Assembly: GCA_039990395.1 (NCBI GenBank)
Contig: JBDXFZ010000126.1
Location: 124,001-188,000 of the forward strand
From: CALINF01 sp039990395
Lineage (GTDB): Bacteria > Pseudomonadota > Gammaproteobacteria > Pseudomonadales > Halieaceae
Direction of reading: 5' to 3'
Length of the DNA: 64,000 nucleotides
The translations under genes were made by a program, and so were the position numbers. Positions 16,832 to 24,470 of this stretch are shown here, in pieces. Each line of letters starts with the position of its first letter. Position 1 is the stretch's first letter. The notes under the pieces are model-generated. The model had not been told where the DNA came from. It searched no databases and saw only the letters and a list, made by a program, of their open reading frames with translations.

Positions 16832-17242
16832 ATGGCAGTTGAAACAGTTGAGCTAATACCCCTTGGCTTACCCGAGCTAGGCATGACGCGAGCAGAGATG
16901 ATGGAAATCATTGCTCATAACACGGAAATGGCGCATGGGATGGGTGATACGTTCTATACGTTACTCTTTGCCTATATTATCGCGATGTTCATAGCGGGTC
17001 GGCTACTGACTAGAACGCAGTACGTCATTGCCAACATTATGTATGTAGTAGTGATGACTTTAACTGTGTTTGGTTTGTTCAATTTTAGTAGGCAGGCTAA
17101 CGCCTGGGTTGAATACGCTGGAATGCACAATGGATTTGGGGATTTTACCTTGGTCGTAAGTGCATTGTTTGCAATCCTCGTAATCCTAAGTATCTGGTTC
17201 GGTAGGAAGGTACGACACCCAACCTCCGAGCTTCCGCAATGA
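16832..17242 (+). CDS. Small three-TM cassette membrane protein, copy 2
   Basis: 136 aa paralogue of the protein at 15662. The first seven residues (MAVETVE), the region from TFYTLLFAY through TRTQYVIANIMYV, and the ending FAILVILSIWFGRKVRHPTS are the same or nearly so. Residues ~20-35 and the loop between helices 2 and 3 (FSRQANAWVEYAGMHNGFGD) differ. At DNA level the leader plus start and the last ~98 nt with the following repeat are almost identical to copy 1, so the two arose by duplication or have exchanged sequence. Function unknown. Confidence 0.8.
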   Translation: MAVETVELIPLGLPELGMTRAEMMEIIAHNTEMAHGMGDTFYTLLFAYIIAMFIAGRLLTRTQYVIANIMYVVVMTLTVFGLFNFSRQANAWVEYAGMHNGFGDFTLVVSALFAILVILSIWFGRKVRHPTSELPQ

Positions 17243-17312
17243 GGTGATAGCGGACATTACCCGACCCAGGGCCGCATCAAGCCCTATAACATCCGCTTTC
17301 GCCTGAAGGCGG
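17240..17312 (+). repeat. Cassette repeat copy I (right end of array)
   Basis: Left arm GAGGTGATAGCGGACATTA intact; the centre pairs AGGGC with GCCCT; right arm TAACATCCGCTTTCGCCT; then GAAGGCGGGAATC in place of AATAGCGGACAT. It is the last copy in the window; only ordinary genes follow. Confidence 0.88.
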
Positions 17313-17378
17313 GAATCGCGACATCTTGTGATCTATTCGAAGCTAGATAGGGAAAAACAGTAAAATTCAGAAGAGATT

Positions 17379-17417
17379 GGTCCAGGATCCATGTTTTGGT
17401 GGACCCACAATTTTTTT
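17379..17417 (+). terminator. Possible terminator at the end of the cassette array
   Basis: GGTCCA (17379-17384) pairs with TGGACC (17400-17405) around a 15-nt loop, followed a few nt later by TTTTTTT. A long loop and the T-run offset make this a moderate call. It lies between the array and the convergent TetR gene. Confidence 0.35.
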
Positions 17418-17433
17418 GGAATTTTTCGCTGTG

Positions 17434-18126
17434 TTAGCTCGCCACCTGATCTATCCGCTGGCAGATTCGCTGATGTAGATCCGGAGTTGCATCTGCAGCG
17501 AACGTAATCAGCATGCCGATCAGCGCGTGTTGCCGGTACTCCGCCAAACTAATATAGCCACTGACCCAGTCCTGCCTCGCGAGTCGCTGGGAACCAAATA
17601 ACTGTTGAGCCAACCAGCGGCTGTTCACGCGGCCCAGCAGATAACCATGCTCAAGGGCACGATCACAGAGTCGCTCAGCTACCTTGATGGACTTTCGGAA
17701 TACACCATCGTTCATTTCATGCTCAAAAAGCCCCAGGCGCTCTCCTCCCAGAAACGCAGCCCTGTAGAACACTTCGTCGGCCGCGTAGAGCGTCACCAGG
17801 CTATCTAGGAACGCCTCTGATGCACCTATAGGGTCCACCATCTCAGGCTCAGCAAGCACGTCATCAATGCGATCGACGAGCTCCCGGAACAGCGCGGAAA
17901 CAATATCGTTCTTCTTCCCAAGCAGGTTGTGCACAGTCGGGATGGTAACTCCGGATCTCTCGGCCATTTTGCTGATAGTAAGGGCGTCAAACCCCTCTTC
18001 GGCGATCAGGCTCCTGGCGACCGAGAGTATTTTCTCCCTGCGACGTTCCTTATTTGCCTGTCGTGTTGCCTGCCCTTTAGCAGCCACAATGCTCCCCCAG
18101 TAATCTGATCGGCTAGATATTGACAC
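17434..18126 (-). CDS. TetR/AcrR-family transcriptional regulator
   Basis: Up to 230 aa. The N-terminal helix-turn-helix is typical: RREKILSVARSLIAEEGFDALTISKMAERSGVTIPTVHNLLGKKNDI. The C-terminal ligand domain is not assignable. The longest start is GTG 18126; GTG 18087 (before AAKGQATRQANKERR) is also plausible because family members usually begin about there. It is divergent from the PhyH-like gene, with two palindromes between, so it probably represses that gene and itself. Confidence 0.88.
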   Translation of the reverse strand: MSISSRSDYWGSIVAAKGQATRQANKERRREKILSVARSLIAEEGFDALTISKMAERSGVTIPTVHNLLGKKNDIVSALFRELVDRIDDVLAEPEMVDPIGASEAFLDSLVTLYAADEVFYRAAFLGGERLGLFEHEMNDGVFRKSIKVAERLCDRALEHGYLLGRVNSRWLAQQLFGSQRLARQDWVSGYISLAEYRQHALIGMLITFAADATPDLHQRICQRIDQVAS

Positions 18127-18131
18127 ATAAA

Positions 18132-18165
18132 TTTACTGCTAGTAAAATTTTATTGTTAATAAAAT
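18132..18165. promoter_or_regulatory. Two abutting AT-rich palindromes, likely TetR operators
   Basis: TTTACT-GCT-AGTAAA (18132-18146) and ATTTTATT-GTT-AATAAAAT (18147-18165) are both exact inverted repeats with 3-nt centres. They lie between the divergent TetR and PhyH-like genes, 13 bp before the PhyH ATG, where binding would block transcription. Confidence 0.6.
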
Positions 18166-18178
18166 ATGTAATCCATTT

Positions 18179-19384
18179 ATGGCTACCACTTATGCGGACG
18201 ACACGTTGATGAAAAAACCAAACTATATGGATTCAATTGAAGCGTGTGCGGCACATTACGGTGATGATGCCCAGGCAATGCGAACGTATCTACTCAATGG
18301 GCATGAACGCGCAATGCAATTGGACAATCGTGGACCTATCTCGTTTGACGGCGCTGGAAAGCTAGACCCCAAGATTGTGGATGCCTACAAGAAGTACGGG
18401 TTTTACGTTTTCACCGGCGTTCTAAAACCTGAAGAACTACAAGACATTGAGCAAGATCTCGAAGCACTTAAAAAGCGGTTCCCTGTTGGCCCCGGGGAAA
18501 AGCTTGCCGCCGATGGTGCACCCGCACTTGGCGCTGACTGCACAGCACCGACACTGGTTTGGTCAAAGCCTCTGGGCGACCCACTGGGCGGCTCAACGTT
18601 AGCCAATGGTAGGCACCAGGTAAAGCTTCACGAACCTAAAGCCGCAGACGACGCACCCGATATGGCGCCATTCATCCTGCTTGGCTCCCTACAGTTCTCC
18701 GAAACCTGTTTGAGGGTTTACGGACACCCCCAGTTATTGAAGGTTGCCGAAGAGATCAATGGGAAAGACTTCGCACCCTTCAATGAGACATTGTTTATAA
18801 AGGAACCCGGCATCGGTGCCGCAGTATCGTGGCATCAGGACGGCACGACCCATTGGGACAGCGAAGACTTTGATCAAGATATTCATGGCTTCAACTTTAT
18901 GGCACAGGTCTATGGAAGCACTGCCGTGAACGGCGTCTGGGTTCTCCCGGGGAGTCATAAAGCCGGAAAAGTAGACATCACAGAATTGGTCGAACAATCA
19001 GGTAGCGAGCGCATCAAGGGAACAGTCCCTCTCGTCTGCGAAGCCGGCGACGTAATTATGTGCAATCGCCAACTGGTTCATGGGTCCTTCGCCAATACAG
19101 GTTTCGAGCCTCGTATCACGGTCAATATGGGCTTCCACCGGCGAAGCTCGGTACTTAATGTGATGGGGGCTGGCACTCACAACGAAGCGCAAATTTTCGA
19201 CGACGCAGTTATCACGAAACGTTCTGAGGTTATTGGCTACGCCATCGACGCGCGCAAGCAACGCTTTCCACAGGAATCTCCCTACGAGTATCAGCCGTTC
19301 CTCGAGCGGGGGCTGGACTATCAGTGGAACGCGGAAGCAAAGACTCTCTTACACGACTATAACGCCCTTGATTTAAGCATCTAG
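18179..19384 (+). CDS. Phytanoyl-CoA dioxygenase (PhyH) family oxygenase
   Basis: A 401-aa Fe(II)/2-oxoglutarate-dependent oxygenase. The iron-binding facial triad is visible: H219-x-D221 in SWHQDGTTHW and H301 in QLVHGSF, with R312 in EPRITVN as the 2-oxoglutarate contact. It is longer than human PhyH by about 60 residues, mostly at the ends. Family members hydroxylate diverse small molecules, so phytanate is not implied. It is probably controlled by the divergent TetR gene and followed by a 2-hydroxyacid dehydrogenase that could act on a hydroxylated product. Confidence 0.88.
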   Translation: MATTYADDTLMKKPNYMDSIEACAAHYGDDAQAMRTYLLNGHERAMQLDNRGPISFDGAGKLDPKIVDAYKKYGFYVFTGVLKPEELQDIEQDLEALKKRFPVGPGEKLAADGAPALGADCTAPTLVWSKPLGDPLGGSTLANGRHQVKLHEPKAADDAPDMAPFILLGSLQFSETCLRVYGHPQLLKVAEEINGKDFAPFNETLFIKEPGIGAAVSWHQDGTTHWDSEDFDQDIHGFNFMAQVYGSTAVNGVWVLPGSHKAGKVDITELVEQSGSERIKGTVPLVCEAGDVIMCNRQLVHGSFANTGFEPRITVNMGFHRRSSVLNVMGAGTHNEAQIFDDAVITKRSEVIGYAIDARKQRFPQESPYEYQPFLERGLDYQWNAEAKTLLHDYNALDLSI

Positions 19385-19472
19385 GGCAAAGTAGGTAAGA
19401 ACACATACCCTAAGACTAAGCCCTAAGCTGCTCAATGCGCCTGTCCTTAAACTATCCAAACAGGAGTTGCCA

Positions 19473-20411
19473 ATGTCAGAATCCGTAGGCGTTCTCGCTA
19501 TGCACGCGCAAATGCACACTTTGTTTCCCAATCCACCACGGCGCTGGCGCTGGATTACCGGGGAAGGAGATGTTAACGACATCATTGAGGAACACGGCAG
19601 CGAGGTGGAGGTTCTTCTCTCGGCCAGCATTGAAAAACTGGACAAGGAAATGCTGTCGCGTTTTCCCAGATTGAGGATGATTGCCTCGATCTCGGCCGGC
19701 TTCAGTAATATTGACCTCGATGAATGCCGATCGCGTAATATCGCGGTAACCAATGCGCCAGGACTCAATTCTGGTGATGTCGCTGACCTGGCGGCTACTT
19801 TCCTGACAAGCCTGCTATTGCGCTTACCTAAATCGCAGTCGTTCATTATGAACGACCAATGGATCACACCAGCCGGCCCTCTGCGACATTCACTTCGAAA
19901 TACGCCTGTGGGTATCGTGGGCCTTGGCTCAATAGGTCAGGAAGTTGTGAAACGATTGACGCCTTTTGGGCTGGATCTGAAGTGGTGGGGGCCTAGAGCG
20001 AAGCAGGACGCAGTCATTCCCTACGTCGATACTCTCGAAGAGTTGGCTGATCAGTGCCTCGGTCTAGTCATCTGCTGCCGACCGGACGCGTCAAACAAAC
20101 ACCTGATCGATCAAAACATTCTTGATCGACTTGGACCAGAAGGCGTACTTGTGAATGTATCGCGAGGCAGCGTCGTTGATGAAACAGCATTGATCGACTC
20201 ACTAAAATCGGGCCGAATCGGCGGTGCGGGGCTGGATGTATTCGACCCCGAGCCAACCAGCAGCAGTCGTTGGTCCGATGTTCCAAACGTGATCCTAACC
20301 CCTCACCAGGGCGGCTCGACCTACGAGACGCTATTCGCACAAGCGCAGGTCGCACAATCTAATATAGAGAGCTTCCTTGAAGGCAAGCCACTACAAACGA
20401 GCGTGCTCTAG
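19473..20411 (+). CDS. D-isomer-specific 2-hydroxyacid dehydrogenase
   Basis: 312 aa from ATG 19473, which has CAGGAG 6 nt upstream; the TTG two codons earlier overlaps that site and is rejected. NAD(P)-binding motif VGIVGLGSIGQEV (about 146-158). Catalytic Arg in NVSRGSVVDE, Glu in FDPEP, and His in LTPHQGG. The family includes glyoxylate/hydroxypyruvate reductases. Co-directional with the PhyH-like gene, 88 bp apart, and probably in the same pathway. Confidence 0.9.
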   Translation: MSESVGVLAMHAQMHTLFPNPPRRWRWITGEGDVNDIIEEHGSEVEVLLSASIEKLDKEMLSRFPRLRMIASISAGFSNIDLDECRSRNIAVTNAPGLNSGDVADLAATFLTSLLLRLPKSQSFIMNDQWITPAGPLRHSLRNTPVGIVGLGSIGQEVVKRLTPFGLDLKWWGPRAKQDAVIPYVDTLEELADQCLGLVICCRPDASNKHLIDQNILDRLGPEGVLVNVSRGSVVDETALIDSLKSGRIGGAGLDVFDPEPTSSSRWSDVPNVILTPHQGGSTYETLFAQAQVAQSNIESFLEGKPLQTSVL

Positions 20412-20713
20412 GCTGAAAACATAGTCGCACAGGCAACGCACTAGATAATGTCGCAGCAAGAAGCCACGCAAGCGCTCCTCGTATACTATTTCTTCATCCC
20501 AAGTCGCTCGTAGCTCTCACACGCGCAGCGGCACCTATTCCAGCACTTTCAGACAGTCTATTTGGCAGTAGCCACTGCGCTCTGTCCCAAACCCGCTACT
20601 TTGTAGCTCATGACCGATCGGGTATTCCAAAAACTACTAGTGCCTGAAAGTGCAAGACTCGTACTATTTTGTGAGCATTCCTTGATAAATCTTTTGTGTC
20701 AGTATTTCTGCTC
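20412..20713. other. Intergenic region with no recognised content
   Basis: About 300 bp between convergent genes. No ORF with credible composition, no RNA gene, no clear terminator hairpin and no copy of the cassette repeat was seen. Confidence 0.5.
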
Positions 20714-21091
20714 TTACTGCATTGCGGCTGGCACCGTATCAACCCGCATCCACTCGATGGTGCGGCTCATAAAGCCCACCTTAACCTCGAACTGCATGAG
20801 GTCAGGCTCCTTCAAGGATATTTCAGCGTCCTTGTATTCGCCCAACCTTTCGGCATAGACCAGGCCTCGCCAAAGACCCTCCTTTGATCCATCGGCCTGC
20901 AGCTCCTTGACGATTTCGCGACCTACACGTTCAGGAAACTTGTCATTGCGCATCACGGTACCCTTGCCCTCAACCAGGCGGATTTCGATCCAGCCCGGTT
21001 CATCAACATGCTTCCAGAAACCTGAGATATCACCCGCTAAGGACAAGGGGGCGGTGAGCACGGCACACACAAAAACTGCAACACGATTCAT
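20714..21091 (-). CDS. Secreted DUF2147-like small protein
   Basis: 125 aa with a signal peptide (VAVFVCAVLTAPLSLAG). The mature part begins DISGFWKHVDEPGWIEIRLVEGKGTVM, the layout of DUF2147 proteins (a short beta-barrel-like domain with a G-x-W near its start). Function unknown in the family. It is last in a minus-strand run with the acyl-CoA dehydrogenase 30 bp upstream, so it may be co-transcribed. Confidence 0.65.
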   Translation of the reverse strand: MNRVAVFVCAVLTAPLSLAGDISGFWKHVDEPGWIEIRLVEGKGTVMRNDKFPERVGREIVKELQADGSKEGLWRGLVYAERLGEYKDAEISLKEPDLMQFEVKVGFMSRTIEWMRVDTVPAAMQ

Positions 21092-21121
21092 CGCTGTTCC
21101 TCTAATGACTATGCGCTAGGT

Positions 21122-22336
21122 TTATGCGTTAAGTTCGCGCGCGGTCAACTTGCCCAGCTGGGACATGTGCACCTCATCGGGACCATCGGCAATACGTGAG
21201 AATCGCGCCAGGGTAAACACTTCGGGAATCAAGGTGTCCTGACAAACACCCATGCCGCCAAACACCTGCATGGCGCGATCGGCCACCTGTTGCGCCATGT
21301 TGGGTGCGACGATTTTGACCATAGAGATATAGGGTCTCGCCGCTGTCATACCCTGGGTGTCCATCACATGAGCGGCCTGTTGGGTCAGTAAGCGTGCCTG
21401 CTCAATATCACACCGACATCGAGCGATCTCATGTTGTACGCTGGTTTTTTTGATCAGCTTCTCACCGAAGGCTACACGCTCGTCGGCGCGTGCACACATC
21501 AACTCCAGGCAACGCTGAGCCAACCCTACCAGCCCCATGGCGTACTGAAATCGGCCGGGGCCGAGCCGACCCTGGGCAATTTCGAAGCCACAGCCCTCTC
21601 CTTTGATCATATTGCTCGCTGGAACACGCACGTTGTCGAACAGGAATTCCGCTTCTCCCCCGGGTGAGTGGAGGTTGTCGAATACACGTAGTTCCCGCAC
21701 CAGCTTCACACCGGGAGTATCACGAGGAACTAGAATTGTTGAGTGCTGGCGATGACGGTCGTTCTCCGGGTTGGATTTACCCATCACCAGCATGATTTTG
21801 CAGCGCGGATTAATCGCGTTTGTGGTCCACCATTTACGACCGTTCAGCACGTATTCGTCGCCGTCACGCTTTATTTCCAGCTCCATATTGGTGGCATCGG
21901 ATGACGCCACTTGGGGTTCGGTCATAGCGTAGGCGCTGCGAATTTCCCCCGCGAGCAGAGGCTTCAACCACTGCTCCTGCTGTTCCTGTGTCCCATATTT
22001 CGCCAAAACTTCCATATTTCCGCGATCCGGTGCATTGCAATTGAATACCGCCTGGGCCCAAGTAACCTTACTCATAGTTTCGAATAGAGGCGCAATTTCT
22101 GCATTAGTAAGACCCGGACTCCAAGGCTCATACTCGTGAGGGAGAAACAAATTCCACAGGCCCTCGCCCTTGGCCAACTCTCGTAATTCGTCAAACCAAG
22201 GTGGCGTCTGCCAGAGATTGTCCTGGTTGAGCGTCCATTCGTTCCAGTCATGTTCGCGGGGATAGACATACTCCTCCATAAACACTTCCAGCCTGCTATT
22301 GAGCTCTCTCACTTTCTCGCTAATTTCAAATCCCAT
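21122..22336 (-). CDS. Acyl-CoA dehydrogenase family protein
   Basis: 404 aa. FAD enzyme of fatty-acyl-CoA alpha,beta-dehydrogenation or a related reaction. ATG 22336 is chosen over 22351 because AGGAAAGAC precedes it. Signature 1 AYAMTEPQVASSDATN (about 137-152), substrate/FAD motif KWWTTNA, and C-terminal QVFGGMGVCQDTLIPEVF. The ending FSRIADGPDEVHMSQLGKLTARE is the usual helix. It sits downstream of the nitroreductase and long GST on the same strand and likely acts on a larger acyl-CoA than straight fatty acids. Confidence 0.9.
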   Translation of the reverse strand: MGFEISEKVRELNSRLEVFMEEYVYPREHDWNEWTLNQDNLWQTPPWFDELRELAKGEGLWNLFLPHEYEPWSPGLTNAEIAPLFETMSKVTWAQAVFNCNAPDRGNMEVLAKYGTQEQQEQWLKPLLAGEIRSAYAMTEPQVASSDATNMELEIKRDGDEYVLNGRKWWTTNAINPRCKIMLVMGKSNPENDRHRQHSTILVPRDTPGVKLVRELRVFDNLHSPGGEAEFLFDNVRVPASNMIKGEGCGFEIAQGRLGPGRFQYAMGLVGLAQRCLELMCARADERVAFGEKLIKKTSVQHEIARCRCDIEQARLLTQQAAHVMDTQGMTAARPYISMVKIVAPNMAQQVADRAMQVFGGMGVCQDTLIPEVFTLARFSRIADGPDEVHMSQLGKLTARELNA

Positions 22337-22435
22337 ATTGTCTTTCCTCAATTTGTGTAGCGTGAGGTCAATGCACTCGCCGCCAGATCAACGTTAACCG
22401 CCAACCGACGGCATTTGAGCCCTATATTAGTAATT

Positions 22436-23107
22436 CTAAAAGCCGATGTACCGCACAAAATCACTGTTGTCAGCACGCTCCGAGCGCACATGATTCGCCG
22501 GAAAGCTGTCGTCCGGGTATCCCAAGGCAATACAAATCATAATGCTTTCATCGTCTGGGATTTGTGCGTGTTTGTGTACCACGTCAGACTGCATAATTCC
22601 CTGACCATTGATTACACACCCCAGTCCACGTTCCCAGGCTGCCAGCACTATGCCGTAGGCCAATGAGCCCAGCGAAAACTGACTGATGGCAGCGGGCTCC
22701 AAATCTCTATCGTACGTTAGTACCAGTGATACTGGCGCGTCGAATTGACGGAAGCCACGTAGCATCCAATCCATCCGCTTTTCTTTGTCGTCCCGCGCGA
22801 TACCCATAGCTTCAAATAGCTGGACTGCCACATCGACCTGTCGTTTCCTGTGCTCCCCTTCATATTCCTCTTTATAGGGAAAGTCTCGCTGATGCGGCTT
22901 CCCAGCAAGAGTATTTTCTGTATTCCCTTCACGAATTTTATCCAACGCATCACCGCTCACGGCATGCACGCGCCAGGTCTGGGTGTTATAAGAACTGGGC
23001 GCCCATTTGGCAGCATCGATAATTTCGTCGACAACTTTCTGCGAAACTGGCTTTTTTGAAAACCCTCGGACACTTTTTCTCGATTTAGCAAATTCAGTAA
23101 AGTTCAT
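22436..23107 (-). CDS. Nitroreductase-family flavoprotein
   Basis: 223 aa. FMN-binding pattern at the N-terminus (SRKSVRGFSKKPV) and AAKWAPSSYNTQTWRVHAV, then SLAYGIVLAAWERGLGCVINGQG and IALGYPDDSFPAN near the end, all typical of NfsA/NfsB-like and ene-reductase-like members. Substrate unknown. ATG 23107. A strong palindrome lies 32 bp upstream. Same strand as the acyl-CoA dehydrogenase (100 bp downstream). Confidence 0.88.
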   Translation of the reverse strand: MNFTEFAKSRKSVRGFSKKPVSQKVVDEIIDAAKWAPSSYNTQTWRVHAVSGDALDKIREGNTENTLAGKPHQRDFPYKEEYEGEHRKRQVDVAVQLFEAMGIARDDKEKRMDWMLRGFRQFDAPVSLVLTYDRDLEPAAISQFSLGSLAYGIVLAAWERGLGCVINGQGIMQSDVVHKHAQIPDDESIMICIALGYPDDSFPANHVRSERADNSDFVRYIGF

Positions 23108-23138
23108 CCCGCTGTTTCCTCAACTATTCGTACCTTAC

Positions 23139-23163
23139 ATCACTGACTCGCATGGTCAGTGAT
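23139..23163. promoter_or_regulatory. Perfect palindrome upstream of the nitroreductase gene
   Basis: ATCACTGAC-N7-GTCAGTGAT, nine-base exact arms around a 7-nt centre, in the 85-bp gap between the GST and nitroreductase genes. No T-run follows on the minus strand, so it looks more like an operator than a terminator. The 7-nt spacing equals that of the TGACA-N7-TGTCA sites nearby. Confidence 0.5.
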
Positions 23164-23192
23164 CGCTTTACGGTTACTTTATTCTCTATAGC

Positions 23193-24233
23193 TTACGAAG
23201 TCGTCAACATGGTCTCGACTCCCGTGCCGCGCAGCAGTTGATCTACGGATGCGCGATCGCCTTCACTCAGCGCCTGATAGCGTTCGTTGGTCCACCGTAG
23301 ACACTTCGCCTGATAGGGGAAGGTTTGCTGAACCCAGGGAGCGCCATCGATCTCAGACTCCCAAGTCTTGTCACCTGCTTGCACAGCGCGGGCGTTGGCC
23401 AACTGCGCCGGGGCGTAAACCCGTCCTATCTCCCGCAGAAGGCCGCGCAGGCTCTCGGGTTGATCATCCAGCCCAAACCAGTCCTTGTCAGCAGGCTCAA
23501 GTCCGCTCTGGTCGTGCATTCGATCGACCCAGGCCACGGTGCGCGGAGACACCTCGTGTGCAATCTCCCTAGACGTGGGGTCAAAGCCCACCAGCTGCGT
23601 CAACTGGCCGTAGAGGCCGAAATCGCCAGCTGCCGGTCGATTACCTAGCATAAATTTCTGATTGGCCAGGTGACCTTCCATGGCTGCCAGAAAGCGTCGG
23701 TAGCTGGCATCGATCACGGGGGCAGTGGTGTCATTGGACCCCACCACATACAAACGGCCAACCTGGCGATCGGTGAAAAACTGCTTGAACTGTTGGAGCG
23801 CGTCTTGCGGCAGGCTCACATCCATACCCAGCGGCAGCAGGGTACCTGCATTGTCCGCGTCCGTTTCCGGGTACCAGCGGTAATGGAACATGTACTTGGT
23901 ACACCACTCATCGCCAAAGTCTTCAATCAGGTAATCGATAAACGCCAATGCAGGGTCCTGGGGCAGCACTGAGCGGCCGGGATACATCTCCTCTAGACGT
24001 CGGATGATAGGCGTGGAATCGGTTGCGGCCTTCAGACCACCCTCTTCCTCAAAAAAGAACGTGGGCATAAAAATCGGCTTGGGCTTTTCCACCCCCAGCG
24101 CATCACATGCCTGGTCTGGCTGGCCCCAGGTAATCGCATAGGGCACGCGCCGGTAGCGCAGCAGACCCACCATCTTCTGCGTATAGGGCGAGGCGGTACC
24201 TCCCACGAAACGTATCGGTTGCTGTGCTGTCAT
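23193..24233 (-). CDS. Long glutathione S-transferase-like protein
   Basis: 346 aa from ATG 24233, which has GAGGAAG upstream; the longer ORF start is rejected. An N-terminal thioredoxin-like domain (ASPYTQKMVGLLRYRRVPY, then PTFFFEEEGG and DSTPIIRRLEEMYPGR) is followed by a C-terminal helical domain (FMLGNRPAAGDFGLYGQL). A ~100-residue extension beyond normal GSTs ends in GDRASVDQLLRGTGVETML. The related extension occurs in the protein at 33383. Glutathione use is likely but unproven. An operator-like palindrome lies upstream. Confidence 0.8.
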   Translation of the reverse strand: MTAQQPIRFVGGTASPYTQKMVGLLRYRRVPYAITWGQPDQACDALGVEKPKPIFMPTFFFEEEGGLKAATDSTPIIRRLEEMYPGRSVLPQDPALAFIDYLIEDFGDEWCTKYMFHYRWYPETDADNAGTLLPLGMDVSLPQDALQQFKQFFTDRQVGRLYVVGSNDTTAPVIDASYRRFLAAMEGHLANQKFMLGNRPAAGDFGLYGQLTQLVGFDPTSREIAHEVSPRTVAWVDRMHDQSGLEPADKDWFGLDDQPESLRGLLREIGRVYAPAQLANARAVQAGDKTWESEIDGAPWVQQTFPYQAKCLRWTNERYQALSEGDRASVDQLLRGTGVETMLTTS

Positions 24234-24300
24234 ATGCGCTTCCTCGTGTTTTCCGATAAAACTTTGGTGTTTCAACCAGCTTGAGCCATCCAAAACATAT

Positions 24301-24317
24301 TGACATATTTAGTGTCA
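24301..24317. promoter_or_regulatory. TGACA-N7-TGTCA operator-like site 1
   Basis: TGACATATTTAGTGTCA, between the divergent GST-like gene (start 24233) and the gene at 24471. It shares arms, spacing and the AT at positions 7-8 with the sites at 30968 and 37689. Confidence 0.6.
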
Positions 24318-24470
24318 TTATGTAAACCTGACGCTGTAATAAATCGACCGACCATGCCCACGGGATAGTCCATGTACAAACGCAACTACCAACACATTGG
24401 CAGCGAAGGACCAACCAAGGTTTTTTATTAGTGGTCGTTACCCGGTTTTACAGCACAAAAGGAAATAACC

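Noticed and set aside
9451..17312. Calling the repeats true integron attC sites or the array an integron
   Set aside because: The core-site pair GTTRRRY/RYYYAAC is missing and no IntI-type integrase, attI or Pc promoter is in the window. Only the architecture is similar.
9451..17312. CRISPR array
   Set aside because: Repeats are 400-2800 bp apart with genes between and vary in sequence; there are no short uniform spacers and no cas genes.
9152..17312. tRNA-Met as the attachment site of an integrated island
   Set aside because: No second copy of the tRNA 3' end was found on the right side and no integrase is present.
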